Below are positions 1-8,480 of a stretch of DNA of 64,000 nucleotides, in pieces. The stretch is taken from positions 930,001 to 994,000 of the forward strand of contig NZ_WINI01000001.1 of the NCBI RefSeq assembly GCF_009497155.1, given 5' to 3'. How positions within the stretch are numbered: the first letter of the stretch is position 1; every line of letters begins with the position of its first letter. The position numbers and the translations under genes are program-made. Below the pieces are notes generated by a model. It ran no database searches. It had not been told where the DNA came from and was given only the letters and a program-made list of their open reading frames with translations. This DNA is from Glaciimonas soli (GTDB lineage Bacteria > Pseudomonadota > Gammaproteobacteria > Burkholderiales > Burkholderiaceae_D).

Positions 1-802
1 AGAAAAAAGCTATGCCGCCAATGTATGTAAACAACAATACTTGCGCAGAGCGCAGCAAGCTGACATTCTCTGCACTGGCGATTTCGAAATTAATGGCGCC
101 CAATGCACCGGCCACACCTGCGAAAAATGCAGAAAGTATCAGAATGACATATCGCACATGGCGTGGATCGTAACCGATGAAAGCAGCACGCTCTGGATTG
201 TCGCGTACCGCGTTGGCGATACGTGCTAACGGGGTTTTCGTGAGCAAATACATCAGCGTAACTGACAGGATCAGCCAAAAGACAATCAAGTAATACACCT
301 GCAATTGCGAGCCGAAATCTATGCCCGTAAATAAACCGACCGCACCAGTGCTAAAAACCCTGTCCGTACTGACGCCACCCTCACCACCAAAAAACACTGA
401 AAACATCAAAGCGCTGGCAGCAACCAATTCCACCAGACCAAGTGTAATCATCGATAGTGCGGTCCCAGATGCGCGCGTGGTGATAAACCCGAAAACGATG
501 CCGAACACCATGCCAGCCATGCCACCAATCAATGGCATCAACAACAACCACGCAGAACTTACGCCAACTGCACCCAACTTGTTCATCACGTGCACAGTAA
601 CAAATGCAGCAAGTCCCGAATAAATCGCATGACCAAACGACAGCATCCCGGTTTGCCCTAACAGCATGTTGAAAGACAATCCAAAAATGATCATTGTCCC
701 CATTTGCGACAACACGGAAAGCGCAGAACTTTGCGTAAACATCCACGGCGCAAGCATGACTATCAATACGGACGTCAGCCAAATTAACGGTTGGTGTTTC
801 AT
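1..802 (-). CDS. livM: LivM-type branched-chain amino acid ABC permease, partial
   Basis: This is an inner-membrane permease of a high-affinity branched-chain amino acid (or related amide/urea) ABC importer. The frame opens at ATG 802 with MKHQPLIWLTSVLIVML and stays open to base 1, so about 267 codons of the N-terminal part are present and the 3' end lies outside the window. It is a run of hydrophobic helices and contains the LivM hallmark GQTGMLSFGHA near residue 50. A GGGAG ribosome site precedes the ATG, and only 2 bases separate it from the stop of livH, so the two permeases are translated from one message. The binding protein and ATPases are not in the window. The substrate cannot be read from the permease alone. 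Confidence 0.9.
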   Translation of the reverse strand, partial: MKHQPLIWLTSVLIVMLAPWMFTQSSALSVLSQMGTMIIFGLSFNMLLGQTGMLSFGHAIYSGLAAFVTVHVMNKLGAVGVSSAWLLLMPLIGGMAGMVFGIVFGFITTRASGTALSMITLGLVELVAASALMFSVFFGGEGGVSTDRVFSTGAVGLFTGIDFGSQLQVYYLIVFWLILSVTLMYLLTKTPLARIANAVRDNPERAAFIGYDPRHVRYVILILSAFFAGVAGALGAINFEIASAENVSLLRSAQVLLFTYIGGIAFF

Positions 803-804
803 CC

Positions 805-1692
805 TTACTCCCTAGTCCCAAACAAACCACGTGGGCGTACCAGCAACACCAGGATTAACAACACATACGGCAAAATCGGGGCAATTTGTGTAAGGCTCAG
901 ACTGCCCCACAGTGGCATATCTACAGACACCGCAAAAGTTTGCAGCAGTCCGATCAGTAACGAAGCGGCAAATGCGCCGTTAAGTGATCCTAAACCTCCG
1001 ACTACGACTACTACAAAAATCAGGCTGCCCACCGACGCCGCCATGCCAGGCTCAGTGACAAAGGCATTGCCACCCACAACGCCAGCCAATCCCGCCAATG
1101 CACAACCGCCGCCAAACACCAGCGTAAACATGCGTGGCACGTTATGCCCCAGTGCTTCGAGCATGCCGGGATGGGTAAGCGCCGCTTGGATGATCAAACC
1201 GATACGTGAAAAGCGCAGCAACAGATAGCTAAGCAATAGAACCAGTAAAGTCAGTAACATCATGAAACCGCGATACAGTGAAAAAGAAGTGGAATACAAG
1301 GTGAATAAAGTGCCGTCAAGCTGCGCCGGAATCGCGTAAGGAACCGACGAACGGCCCCATATCAACTGCACTAATTCAATCACAACATACGACAAACCAA
1401 ATGTGAATAACAGTTCTGCCATCTGTCCGTGTTTGTGAATATGGCGCAAAGCCGTGTATTCGATGAAAGCCCCCAGCAAGCCGACCAATAATGGCGCAAT
1501 GACCAGCGCTGGCCAAAAACCCAGCTTGAGACTAATGCTGTAGGCAAAGTAAGCACCAAGCATGTAAAAACTCGCGTGGGCGAAATTCAACACACCCATC
1601 ATGCCGAAAATGAGCGTCAGTCCAGCCGAAAGTAGAAAGAGCAAGAGCCCATAACTTATGCCATTGAGCAAAGTAACCAGTATTAATTCCAT
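805..1692 (-). CDS. livH: LivH-type branched-chain amino acid ABC permease
   Basis: This 295-residue, very hydrophobic protein is the LivH partner of the LivM-like permease just downstream. The first 50 residues carry the family signature (GLTLIFGMMGVLNFAHASFY), and the protein ends with the usual short polar tail RPRGLFGTRE. The length is normal for LivH. In the family, LivH and LivM form the heterodimeric membrane channel that receives Leu/Ile/Val, or in some clades urea or short amides, from a periplasmic binding protein. It is the first gene of the pair on the minus strand, and no binding-protein gene precedes it here. The function is clear at family level; the exact substrate is unknown. 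Confidence 0.9.
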   Translation of the reverse strand: MELILVTLLNGISYGLLLFLLSAGLTLIFGMMGVLNFAHASFYMLGAYFAYSISLKLGFWPALVIAPLLVGLLGAFIEYTALRHIHKHGQMAELLFTFGLSYVVIELVQLIWGRSSVPYAIPAQLDGTLFTLYSTSFSLYRGFMMLLTLLVLLLSYLLLRFSRIGLIIQAALTHPGMLEALGHNVPRMFTLVFGGGCALAGLAGVVGGNAFVTEPGMAASVGSLIFVVVVVGGLGSLNGAFAASLLIGLLQTFAVSVDMPLWGSLSLTQIAPILPYVLLILVLLVRPRGLFGTRE

Positions 1693-1820
1693 GCGGACTT
1701 TTCGGCTTTAATAATTTTAGGGAAATGTGCTGAGGCATTTTACCGGACTACTTGCCGACCGAAGTAAATTGCATCGAAGACAAGATTACTGCATAGGTTG
1801 CAATAAGACACATTATTTAT

Positions 1821-1890
1821 ACCAAGGTAATATTGCACAATTAATTAAACCAAGGTAATATTGCACAATTAATTAAACCAAGGTAAAATT
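1821..1890 (+). repeat. 28-bp direct repeat, 2.5 tandem copies
   Basis: The unit starting ACCAAGGTAATATTGCAC is found at 1821-1848, again identically at 1849-1876, and as a truncated, slightly changed third copy from 1877. It lies directly upstream of the DUF2239 gene. Confidence 0.95.
1833..1889 (+). promoter_or_regulatory. Two tandem sigma70-like promoters built by the 28-bp repeat
   Basis: TTGCAC at 1833-1838 is followed after exactly 17 bases by TAATAT at 1856-1861. A second TTGCAC at 1861-1866 is followed after 17 bases by TAAAAT at 1884-1889. The -35 comes from one repeat copy and the -10 from the next. The second promoter would start transcription about 25 bases before the ATG at 1922. 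Inferred from sequence match only. Confidence 0.6.
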
Positions 1891-1921
1891 AAAGTCACTC
1901 CAAACTCATCAGTTCAAAATC

Positions 1922-2527
1922 ATGACAAATGCCCTCACCCGCTGCACCGCATTTCATCAAGACCGACGCATCGCATCTGGCGAATTGTCGGACGTGGCAT
2001 TGCAAGTAAAAACATTACTCGACCAAGAACCCAATGCATCAGTATTGATTTTTGATGACGCCAGTAGCCATACGATAGAGCTTGATTTTCGGGGCACTGC
2101 CGAAGATGTTCTCAGCAAATTGCCAACTGCGCCTGCTGACAACGCTACTGATGTCGCCGCAGAACCTGAAACAATGCGCGGACCCGGACGTCCAAAATTG
2201 GGCGTCATCGGCAAAGAAATCACTTTGCTACCGCGCCATTGGGATTGGTTGGGCAAGCAACCTGGCGGCGCATCCGTGGTGATTCGCAAATTGGTAGAAG
2301 AGGCCAAACGCACCAACGACAGCCGCGATCACTTACGTCAGGCTCAAGAGTCTACTTATCGCTTTATGTCGACGATGTCTGGCAATCAAACTGGTTTTGA
2401 AGAGGCCACACGTGCCTTGTTTGCGGGCGATCAGGTCCGATTTACTGCTTTGGTTTCTGTGTGGCCTGCCGATATTTGCGATCATATTCATCAGCGGGCA
2501 GCGCTGGTTTTTAAAAATACGCCTTAG
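1922..2527 (+). CDS. DUF2239 family protein
   Basis: This soluble 201-residue protein matches the DUF2239 pattern as I know it: an N-terminal FTAF/ASGEL-like region, a segment naming a predicted fold around residues 40-60, and the diagnostic stretch PGRPKLGVIGKEITLLPRHW with GGASVVIRKLVEEAKR at residues 87-130. The arginine-proline-rich motif followed by a helical arm suggests nucleic-acid or protein binding, but no activity has been established to my knowledge. No signal peptide or membrane segment is seen, so it is probably cytoplasmic. There is no obvious Shine-Dalgarno sequence. Transcription probably starts at the repeat-built promoters just upstream. Single gene, with a convergent small ORF downstream. 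Confidence 0.8.
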   Translation: MTNALTRCTAFHQDRRIASGELSDVALQVKTLLDQEPNASVLIFDDASSHTIELDFRGTAEDVLSKLPTAPADNATDVAAEPETMRGPGRPKLGVIGKEITLLPRHWDWLGKQPGGASVVIRKLVEEAKRTNDSRDHLRQAQESTYRFMSTMSGNQTGFEEATRALFAGDQVRFTALVSVWPADICDHIHQRAALVFKNTP

Positions 2528-2536
2528 ATCCGAATA

Positions 2537-2761
2537 CTAGCCAACGGAAATATCATGAACATGGTCTGGCAACGGTGTATTTTCAGGCGCTTCTTTCTCG
2601 ACCAGTGGATGATCTTTGGCAGAGCCGTCCGCAAGTGTGTATAACTGTTCTTCTACAATATCTAATTGTTGGCTGCCGTCTAAAGCATGGCCCTGCGTAA
2701 CAGGCCGTGCGTTAGCAGTACTAACTTTAGTTTTATTGTGAGTGTGTTTTTTAGGTTTCAT
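2537..2761 (-). CDS. Small hypothetical protein
   Basis: A 74-codon frame opens at ATG 2761 and ends 9 bases from the convergent DUF2239 stop. The product is hydrophilic: a basic, Lys/His-rich start (MKPKKHTHNKTK) followed by an acidic C-terminal half ending PLPDHVHDISVG, with no signal peptide or transmembrane helix. An AAGG-like ribosome site lies about 10 bases upstream. I do not recognise a family. It fills the gap between two well-supported genes with sensible spacing, which supports it being real, but a non-coding intergenic region is also possible. Confidence 0.45.
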   Translation of the reverse strand: MKPKKHTHNKTKVSTANARPVTQGHALDGSQQLDIVEEQLYTLADGSAKDHPLVEKEAPENTPLPDHVHDISVG

Positions 2762-2923
2762 GATGAGCGTAACCTTGCAATTTAGCCATCGATATTCATC
2801 GCATTCCCATGTACCTAACTATAGAACTAACCGGATGAATTTGAAAGCAAGAACTGGAGTGCGGCACTACAATGCCATTGCTAAACTTCTAGCCAAGATA
2901 GTCAAAATCTTGGAGAACGCAAA

Positions 2924-4045
2924 ATGAATACGATAAAACCCTTGTCAAAGAATCTGTCGACAGAAAATGATCCGCGCTGGGCAGTGGTGGTCGCGCGCGA
3001 TCATGCTGCCGATGGCGCGTTTTATTATTCGGTCAGCAGCACCGGCGTGTATTGCCGCCCTTCTTGTCCATCGCGTAGGGCAAAACCTGAGAATGTCACT
3101 TTTTATACGACTTGTCTGGAGGCGGAGCTGGCTGGATTTCGCGCCTGCAAACGCTGCAAACCGAATCAGGCTTCGTTACTGGAGGAGCATGCCGCCACAG
3201 TAACGCTGGCGTGCCGCATCATAGAGGACGCGGAAACTGCACCCAGCCTGGAAAATTTAGCGAGCCGCGTTGGTGTCAGTACCTATCATTTTCATCGCAT
3301 GTTTAAACAAGTGACAGGATTGACGCCAAGAGAATACGCTGCAGCACATCGCGAGAAAAAAATCCGCGATCAGCTTGATCATGGCGATGCTGGCAACTCT
3401 ATTACCGCAGCTATTTTCGATGCCGGTTACAACGCCAATTCGCGCTTCTATGAAAACGCTAATGCTGTCCTGGGAATGACGCCCAGCAATTATCGTGCTG
3501 GCGGAACCAATACCAGCATTCATTTTGCGATTGGCGAATGCTCACTAGGAGCGATTTTAGTGGCGCAAAGTGAACGTGGGATTTGTGCGATTTTGATGGG
3601 TGATGATCCTGATGCTTTGGCGCGCGATTTGCAAGACCGATTTCCACGTGCCAATCTGATTGGCGGTGATCATCAGTTCGAACAAGTGGTAGCCAAAGTG
3701 ATCGGCTTCGTCGATGCACCGAAGTTAGGTTTAACCTTGCCGTTAGATGTACGTGGCACGGCGTTTCAGCAACGGGTCTGGAATGCGTTGCGCGAAATTC
3801 CGGCTGGTAGCACGCTTAGCTACACCGAAGTCGCACAGCGCATAGGTTCACCCAAAGCGGTACGCGCAGTAGCCAGCGCCTGTGCCGCCAACGCGATCGC
3901 CGTGGCAATTCCTTGTCATCGTGTGGTGCGCAATGATGGCGGCTTATCCGGTTATCGCTGGGGTGTGAAGCGAAAACGTGCGCTGTTGGACATGGAAAAA
4001 AATGCGACCGAAAATACTGACATAAGCGCAGCACTTGCACTGTGA
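2924..4045 (+). CDS. ada: Ada: DNA methylphosphotriester/O6-methylguanine methyltransferase and regulator
   Basis: This 373-residue protein is a full three-part Ada: adaptive-response regulator and suicide repair enzyme. Residues 15-85 form the zinc-binding Ada domain with four cysteines (Cys44, Cys48, Cys75, Cys78); the first of these is the acceptor of methyl groups from phosphotriesters in E. coli Ada. Residues 90-190 form an AraC-type helix-turn-helix. Residues 200-360 form the MGMT domain, with the PCHRVV active site at Cys331. ATG 2924 is preceded by GGAG at good spacing. Ten bases separate its stop from alkB, so the pair forms an operon as in E. coli. A short AATTTGAAAGCAAG stretch at 2837-2850 resembles an Ada box only loosely. 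Confidence 0.97.
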   Translation: MNTIKPLSKNLSTENDPRWAVVVARDHAADGAFYYSVSSTGVYCRPSCPSRRAKPENVTFYTTCLEAELAGFRACKRCKPNQASLLEEHAATVTLACRIIEDAETAPSLENLASRVGVSTYHFHRMFKQVTGLTPREYAAAHREKKIRDQLDHGDAGNSITAAIFDAGYNANSRFYENANAVLGMTPSNYRAGGTNTSIHFAIGECSLGAILVAQSERGICAILMGDDPDALARDLQDRFPRANLIGGDHQFEQVVAKVIGFVDAPKLGLTLPLDVRGTAFQQRVWNALREIPAGSTLSYTEVAQRIGSPKAVRAVASACAANAIAVAIPCHRVVRNDGGLSGYRWGVKRKRALLDMEKNATENTDISAALAL

Positions 4046-4055
4046 GTTTTTCCCT

Positions 4056-4709
4056 ATGAATTTTTCTCTATTTGACGACGTTGAACAAAATGACGACCAG
4101 CCTCAAACATTATGTGAAGGCGCAATGGTGTTACGTCATTTTGCTTTGCCGGACGAAACTGCGATCTTTGCTGCAGTGGATAATATCACCCGACAAGCGC
4201 CCTTTCGGCACATGATCACACCCGGCGGTTTGCAGATGTCGGTGATGATGACCAATTGCGGTGACTTGGGTTGGGTGACTGATCGCAGCGGCTATCGTTA
4301 CGCTCAGTGCGACCCTGATAGCGGGCAAGCCTGGCCGTCGATGCCGGAGGTATTTTTGCGATTGGCGCATGATGCCGCTGCCGCGGCAGGGTTTTCCAAT
4401 TTTGTCCCTGATGCTTGTTTGATCAACTGTTACCAACCAGGTACACGGCTGTCATTGCATCAAGACAAAGACGAACACGATTTTGATCAACCAATTGTGT
4501 CGGTTTCCCTTGGCGTGCCTGCCATTTTTTTATTCGGCGGAATGCAACGTACCGATAAAGCAATGCGTGTGCCGCTATGGCATGGCGATGTCGTGGTCTG
4601 GGGTGGTGCAGCAAGATTGCGTTTTCACGGGATCCTGCCACTCAAAGAAAATACGCACCCGATAACGGCTATGCAACGCATTAATCTGACGCTGCGTAAA
4701 GCGGCTTGA
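4056..4709 (+). CDS. alkB: AlkB alpha-ketoglutarate-dependent DNA dealkylase
   Basis: This Fe(II)/2-oxoglutarate dioxygenase removes methyl groups from N1-methyladenine and N3-methylcytosine in DNA. With the start at ATG 4056 the protein has 217 residues and begins MNFSLFDDVE, like known AlkB proteins; an upstream in-frame start at 4035 would lie inside the ada stop region. The iron ligands are visible as H135 and D137 in LSLHQDKDE and H191 in RFHGI. The 2-oxoglutarate-binding RxNxTxR motif is at R208-N210-T212-R214. It follows ada by 10 bases and is presumably induced with it by Ada methylation. All catalytic residues are present, so the protein should be active. Confidence 0.97.
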   Translation: MNFSLFDDVEQNDDQPQTLCEGAMVLRHFALPDETAIFAAVDNITRQAPFRHMITPGGLQMSVMMTNCGDLGWVTDRSGYRYAQCDPDSGQAWPSMPEVFLRLAHDAAAAAGFSNFVPDACLINCYQPGTRLSLHQDKDEHDFDQPIVSVSLGVPAIFLFGGMQRTDKAMRVPLWHGDVVVWGGAARLRFHGILPLKENTHPITAMQRINLTLRKAA

Positions 4710-4767
4710 AAGCGTATTTAATAAGCTCAACCCAATAAGCTCAACCTATCATTTTCAAAACGACCTC

Positions 4768-4833
4768 GTCATTCCCGCGAACGCGGGAATCCATCTTACG
4801 CAACCTGGATCCCCGCGTTCGCGAGGATGACGG
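4768..4833. repeat. REP-like palindromic element, copy 1
   Basis: Two palindromes occur in opposite orientation: ATTCCCGCGAACGCGGGAAT and, 15 bases on, GATCCCCGCGTTCGCGAGGA, bounded by GTC and GACGG. Related copies lie at 41404-41438, 52147-52174 and 61216-61285. It is intergenic, downstream of alkB. Confidence 0.85.
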
Positions 4834-4880
4834 CGATAGTTTTCAAATCGATTATTTAAGATTAGTTAATTGTCGTCAAA

Positions 4881-4920
4881 AAATACAAAACGCCGATGGA
4901 ACATATATACCATCGGCGTT
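4881..4920. terminator. Intrinsic terminator of the glycine-zipper gene
   Basis: An 11-bp stem (AACGCCGATGG / CCATCGGCGTT, 4889-4899 with 4910-4920) has A-rich sequence on its left, giving a U-rich tail when transcribed on the minus strand. It lies just after the stop of the minus-strand gene. Confidence 0.8.
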
Positions 4921-4947
4921 GAAAATACTCAGCAATTGCTTCAGCAA

Positions 4948-5364
4948 TTACCTATCGTAATACCCACGATTGTAACCACCGCGATAATAAACCGGGCGCA
5001 CATACACTGGCGCTGGCTGGTAATACACAGGAGCAGGTCGATAATAAACTGGTTCCGGACGAACATACACTGGCTGCGGTTGGTAATAAACCGGTGCTGG
5101 CGCGTAAACAGGTTGAGGAGCATAGTAACCGCCGCCATTGTAATAACCTGAACCTGCACTTGCACCAGTTGCAGCACCCAAAACGCCGCCAACGATCGCA
5201 CCTGTACGTCCGCCGACTGCACCGCCAATCAATGCGCCCGCTACGGCACCAACGGCGGTACTGGCGCCGTTATAGTATTGCGCCGATGCTGACGTTGACA
5301 CCACAGCTGCTGAAGTTGCCAGCAACATCATCAGAGCGATTTTTTTAGAAGTTTTAGTAAGCAT
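4948..5364 (-). CDS. Glycine-zipper envelope protein with PVYY repeats
   Basis: I chose ATG 5364 because AGGGAG stands 7 bases upstream and the product then begins with a clean signal peptide (MLTKTSKKIALMMLLAT...SASA|QYY). The 138-residue protein has a glycine-zipper segment at about residues 36-72 (AVGAVAGALIGGAVGG and following), as in SlyB/OmpA-like 2TM glycine-zipper families, which is thought to insert into membranes. A C-terminal third follows, made of near-repeats of P-V-Y-Y-x-P, rich in Tyr and Pro. It is probably envelope-associated. No enzymatic motif is visible. It is monocistronic with its own terminator. The repeat tail may be surface-exposed or bind peptidoglycan, but that is a guess. 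Confidence 0.75.
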   Translation of the reverse strand: MLTKTSKKIALMMLLATSAAVVSTSASAQYYNGASTAVGAVAGALIGGAVGGRTGAIVGGVLGAATGASAGSGYYNGGGYYAPQPVYAPAPVYYQPQPVYVRPEPVYYRPAPVYYQPAPVYVRPVYYRGGYNRGYYDR

Positions 5365-5648
5365 GATTGACTCCCTGTCATATTGCAGCACGTTCTGTAA
5401 GCATCTTGCTTGCACTGAAGTGCGAAGAAAACATCGTTGCGATCAACCGTTAAAGATGACCTCGATGAACTGGTATGAACTGTAACAGCCATATTGTTCA
5501 ATCAAAACAACGGAAACAGACTATTACACCCCACGCCCATTTGTTACGGCTTGGTGTGGCTTTCGTGCTGTTTAAGGTGGGATAGCCAACAATGTGATGC
5601 GGCTGCGGAAATTTACTGGAAGATTTCCAATGGGAAATTATAATACTG

Positions 5649-6314
5649 TCATTTTTGGATATTCGCCGCCGGCGCGATATTTAGCATTTTCCGGAATGGT
5701 TTGGTCTTCTTATCAATGATCACTTTCAGTGCTTCCCCTTGGCTTAAGTAGGCTTCCGCTTCTGCCTGATTTTTGACGGCAAATGCCTGAACGTCAGCAT
5801 TTTTGGCACGCTTCACTGCCTGTTTAAATAAGGCAATACTGTCTTTGTGGGCTAACACAGCAATTTGACGGCAATATTCACCATCAAACTTGGCGCCATC
5901 TAATTTACCTAATCTGGCCAAAATTTGCTGCTGCAATTTACTGGGTACAGTCGGAAGCTCCACCATGTTCCTGGCCGCTAATTGCCGAAGCTCCTCAGCT
6001 TTGCCGGCTTGATTTTCCACCATTAATGCAGCGTATTGTTTTACTTCTGGATCACTCGCCTTGCTTGCTGCCAAGGCACTGGCAAGCACCTCGGCATTGT
6101 TATTTTCAGCGACGTGCATCAAAAAGAATTTTTCGTGTCGTGATAATCGACTTATCTGACCGATGCTATCAGCAGACTCCGTTGCGTAGGTGACGGTGAC
6201 AACTGATAGCACCGCGATGCAGCTCAGCATCATACAGAAGCAGGCTTTTAATGCGAGGCAGCACAACTGTGACGGTTGCTTATGTTGCTGAGTTTGTCTT
6301 GATGATGCATGCAT
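5649..6314 (-). CDS. DUF4142 domain exported protein
   Basis: The start at ATG 6314 is preferred over 6338 and 6353 because TTAGGA lies at proper spacing before it. The 221-residue product has a long, Cys-containing hydrophobic signal segment ending near VTYATES. It then has the helical DUF4142 domain: the pattern FFLMHVAENNNAEV, then ASDPEVKQYAALMVENQAGKAEELRQLA, and a C-terminal HKDSIALFKQA region. DUF4142 proteins are ferritin-like helical bundles in the periplasm; their function is not established. This copy lacks the usual DH..A metal-type motif in its second helix. It lies 57 bases downstream of the NADH dehydrogenase gene on the same strand, so it could be co-transcribed. Confidence 0.75.
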   Translation of the reverse strand: MHASSRQTQQHKQPSQLCCLALKACFCMMLSCIAVLSVVTVTYATESADSIGQISRLSRHEKFFLMHVAENNNAEVLASALAASKASDPEVKQYAALMVENQAGKAEELRQLAARNMVELPTVPSKLQQQILARLGKLDGAKFDGEYCRQIAVLAHKDSIALFKQAVKRAKNADVQAFAVKNQAEAEAYLSQGEALKVIIDKKTKPFRKMLNIAPAANIQK

Positions 6315-6371
6315 AGATTTCCTAACGTGATTTTCCATGAGACATCTGAGCAAGCTATATCTGACGACAGA

Positions 6372-7676
6372 TTAGTGCAACTTAACCGATGGTTTAGCAT
6401 GCTTCATCAACTTGCTCGCCGTCGCCGTGACAGCCGTGCGCACCGGGCCCAACAAGGCATTCAAATGCAGCAAATGCAGACTGGTGTACATCATGCGGGC
6501 AAAAAAACCATCAACGAACCAGCCTAATTTGGTCAACGATCCCATCAGTGTTCCGACCGAGGTATTACGACCAAACGAAACCAGCGAGCCATGATCGGTA
6601 TAAACATAAGGCGCGTCGCTGGCCGGCTGCCCTTTATGCGCGCGCACAAACATCGCCACTAAATAATCTGCTTGCTGATGCGCCGCCTGCGCGCGCGGAG
6701 GTACCATTTTGCCGTCAGGTGCAATACACGCGGCACAATCACCTAAAGCAAAAATGTCCTGATGTCCTTGCGCACGCAAAAATCCATCGACTTCAATCTG
6801 GCCGGATTTAGTCGTCGCCAATCCGAGTTCTTTTAAGAAGTCAGGTGCCTTAATTCCTGCAGACCATACGCATACATCCGATGGATAATTATTGCCATTA
6901 ACATCCGTCACATATTTTTCCGCAATACTCGCCACGCGACAATCCGTCACCACCGTCACATCACGCTCTTGCAACAGCTTGGTGGCAGCTTTCGACACTC
7001 GCTCGGTTAAGGGCGCCAACAGACGTGGAGCACCTTCCAGGATAGTAATGCGCACATCTTTATCGGGGTTCAAGCGCGGAAAATCATAATCAGTGTAAAC
7101 CTTGCTGGCTTCACGCAATTCAGCAGCCAATTCGACGCCAGTTGCGCCACCGCCGACAATCACGATGTCTATGCCCGCACGTGGGTCGACTTCTTTTTTA
7201 ACATCAGCCAGCGTCAACATTTTTAACAGGCGCAAGCGGAAGTTCTCGGCATCTGCCGTTGAGTTAAGAGAAATCGTGTATTCCTCGGCGCCACTCAGAC
7301 CAAAATAATTAGAGACGCTGCCAACAGCAATGACTAACTTAGAAAAAGCAATTTGCCGCGGCGGGATAGTACCGACATCCACGTTGACATCATCTTGAAT
7401 TGGTTCAACCGTGATGATGCGCTGAACGCTATCGAAGGATGTGAAATTTCCAAACACGAAGCGGAACTGATTATCGTGCGCCAGCATTTGGTACGACAAA
7501 CCTTCCTGGTGAATGTCTCGGGTTCCGGCCGCCACTTCGTGTAGCGATGGCTTCCAGATATGGAACAAACCGCGGTCAACTAAAGTGACATAACCCTGCC
7601 CTAGCTTACGCCCCAACTTACAAGCCAATTCCAAACCACCAGCACCACCGCCGACGATCACAATTTGCTCAGACAT
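6372..7676 (-). CDS. ndh: Type II NADH:quinone oxidoreductase (NDH-2)
   Basis: This single-subunit, non-proton-pumping NADH dehydrogenase feeds electrons to quinones. I start it at ATG 7676 (MSEQIVIVGGGAGG), which has AAGGAG 8 bases upstream; a GTG at 7685 is in frame but inside the ribosome site. The 434-residue protein has the N-terminal FAD Rossmann motif VGGGAGGLELA at residues 6-16. A second NADH-binding GGGATGVELAAEL lies near residue 175, followed by a GDCAA-type FAD contact near 315. The C-terminal ~60 residues form amphipathic helices that would anchor it to the membrane. The length is typical. A divergent universal-stress gene lies upstream and a DUF4142 gene downstream. Confidence 0.92.
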   Translation of the reverse strand: MSEQIVIVGGGAGGLELACKLGRKLGQGYVTLVDRGLFHIWKPSLHEVAAGTRDIHQEGLSYQMLAHDNQFRFVFGNFTSFDSVQRIITVEPIQDDVNVDVGTIPPRQIAFSKLVIAVGSVSNYFGLSGAEEYTISLNSTADAENFRLRLLKMLTLADVKKEVDPRAGIDIVIVGGGATGVELAAELREASKVYTDYDFPRLNPDKDVRITILEGAPRLLAPLTERVSKAATKLLQERDVTVVTDCRVASIAEKYVTDVNGNNYPSDVCVWSAGIKAPDFLKELGLATTKSGQIEVDGFLRAQGHQDIFALGDCAACIAPDGKMVPPRAQAAHQQADYLVAMFVRAHKGQPASDAPYVYTDHGSLVSFGRNTSVGTLMGSLTKLGWFVDGFFARMMYTSLHLLHLNALLGPVRTAVTATASKLMKHAKPSVKLH

Positions 7677-7977
7677 TTTCAGCACTCCTTATCTTAATGG
7701 GGTCGCATATAAAGAGAACATGGCACGAACTCTGCTTGCTTGTTTTTCACGCTATTCTAACCGAGCAGTCTACTTGACGCCTGAATAACTAGTATTCCCA
7801 TAGGCTCAATTAATGGGGAAGAAATTGGTGTACTTTTATCGCTGGCACACCTGAAGATAACGCTCGCGGATCAACGGCATGGCTTATAAATAAGCCGAAA
7901 AAGTGGCAAAAGATACGATTAGATTATTTTGCAAAGAAGGCTTATCATAAAACTATCCGCCTACCTCAGGAGACTAT

Positions 7978-8424
7978 ATGTACAAAAAGATCCTTGTTGC
8001 CTACAACGGCACGCCTGAAAGCCGTTGCGCATTACATGCCTGTATTCGGCTTGCCCCCAGCGCAGAGGTTGAAGTTCACCTGTTGTGTGTAATTAATTTA
8101 TCGACTTACCTGATGGCGGGTGAATTTGTCGCGGAATCAGCTATCACGGCAGAAAAAACCTTGCTTAAGGAGGAGCTTGAAAAAGGGCAGAAACTGCTGC
8201 GTGATGCAGGAATCGCAAAAGTTACGGCACACTTTGAAAGCGGCGAACCGGTTAATGTGATTAGTGATCTGGTAGAACAACTCAAAATTGAACTCATCAT
8301 CATCGGCCACTCTCGCAAAAAACCGTTAGCCATGCGCTGGTGGCGCGGTAAGACAGATGCCATGCTGGTTGGGAAAGTCCCTTGCAGCATACTGGTTGCT
8401 GCGGACTGTCCGGATAAAAAGTAA
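7978..8424 (+). CDS. Universal stress protein, UspA family
   Basis: This 148-residue protein is a single Usp domain. It opens with the family pattern KKILVAYNGTPESRCAL, with the beta1 strand leading into an Asn in place of the usual Asp. Near residues 100-140 it carries a nucleotide-binding-like end, IIIGHSRKK followed by VGKVPCSILV. The usual G-2X-G-9X-G(S/T) ATP motif is only partly kept, so ATP binding is uncertain. CAGGAG precedes the ATG by 5 bases. It is transcribed divergently from ndh and closed by its own terminator. Usp proteins rise under starvation and other stresses; the specific role here is unknown. Confidence 0.88.
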   Translation: MYKKILVAYNGTPESRCALHACIRLAPSAEVEVHLLCVINLSTYLMAGEFVAESAITAEKTLLKEELEKGQKLLRDAGIAKVTAHFESGEPVNVISDLVEQLKIELIIIGHSRKKPLAMRWWRGKTDAMLVGKVPCSILVAADCPDKK

Positions 8425-8450
8425 TAATTTTATCAAGCTACACGTTGAAA

Positions 8451-8480
8451 GAGCCTGTCTTTGGACGGGCTCTTTTGTTT
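8451..8480 (+). terminator. Intrinsic terminator after the universal stress gene
   Basis: GAGCCTGTC and GACGGGCTC (8451-8459 with 8464-8472) form a 9-bp stem with one G-T pair, followed by TTTTGTTTTT. Confidence 0.85.

Noticed and set aside
381-830. 149-codon minus-strand frame at the left end
   Set aside because: It is out of frame with the clear LivM reading from ATG 802; composition is Cys/His/Trp-rich and typical of a shadow frame.
2742-2927. 61-codon plus-strand frame before ada
   Set aside because: It overlaps the ada start and the small minus-strand gene, and has no ribosome site or recognisable pattern.
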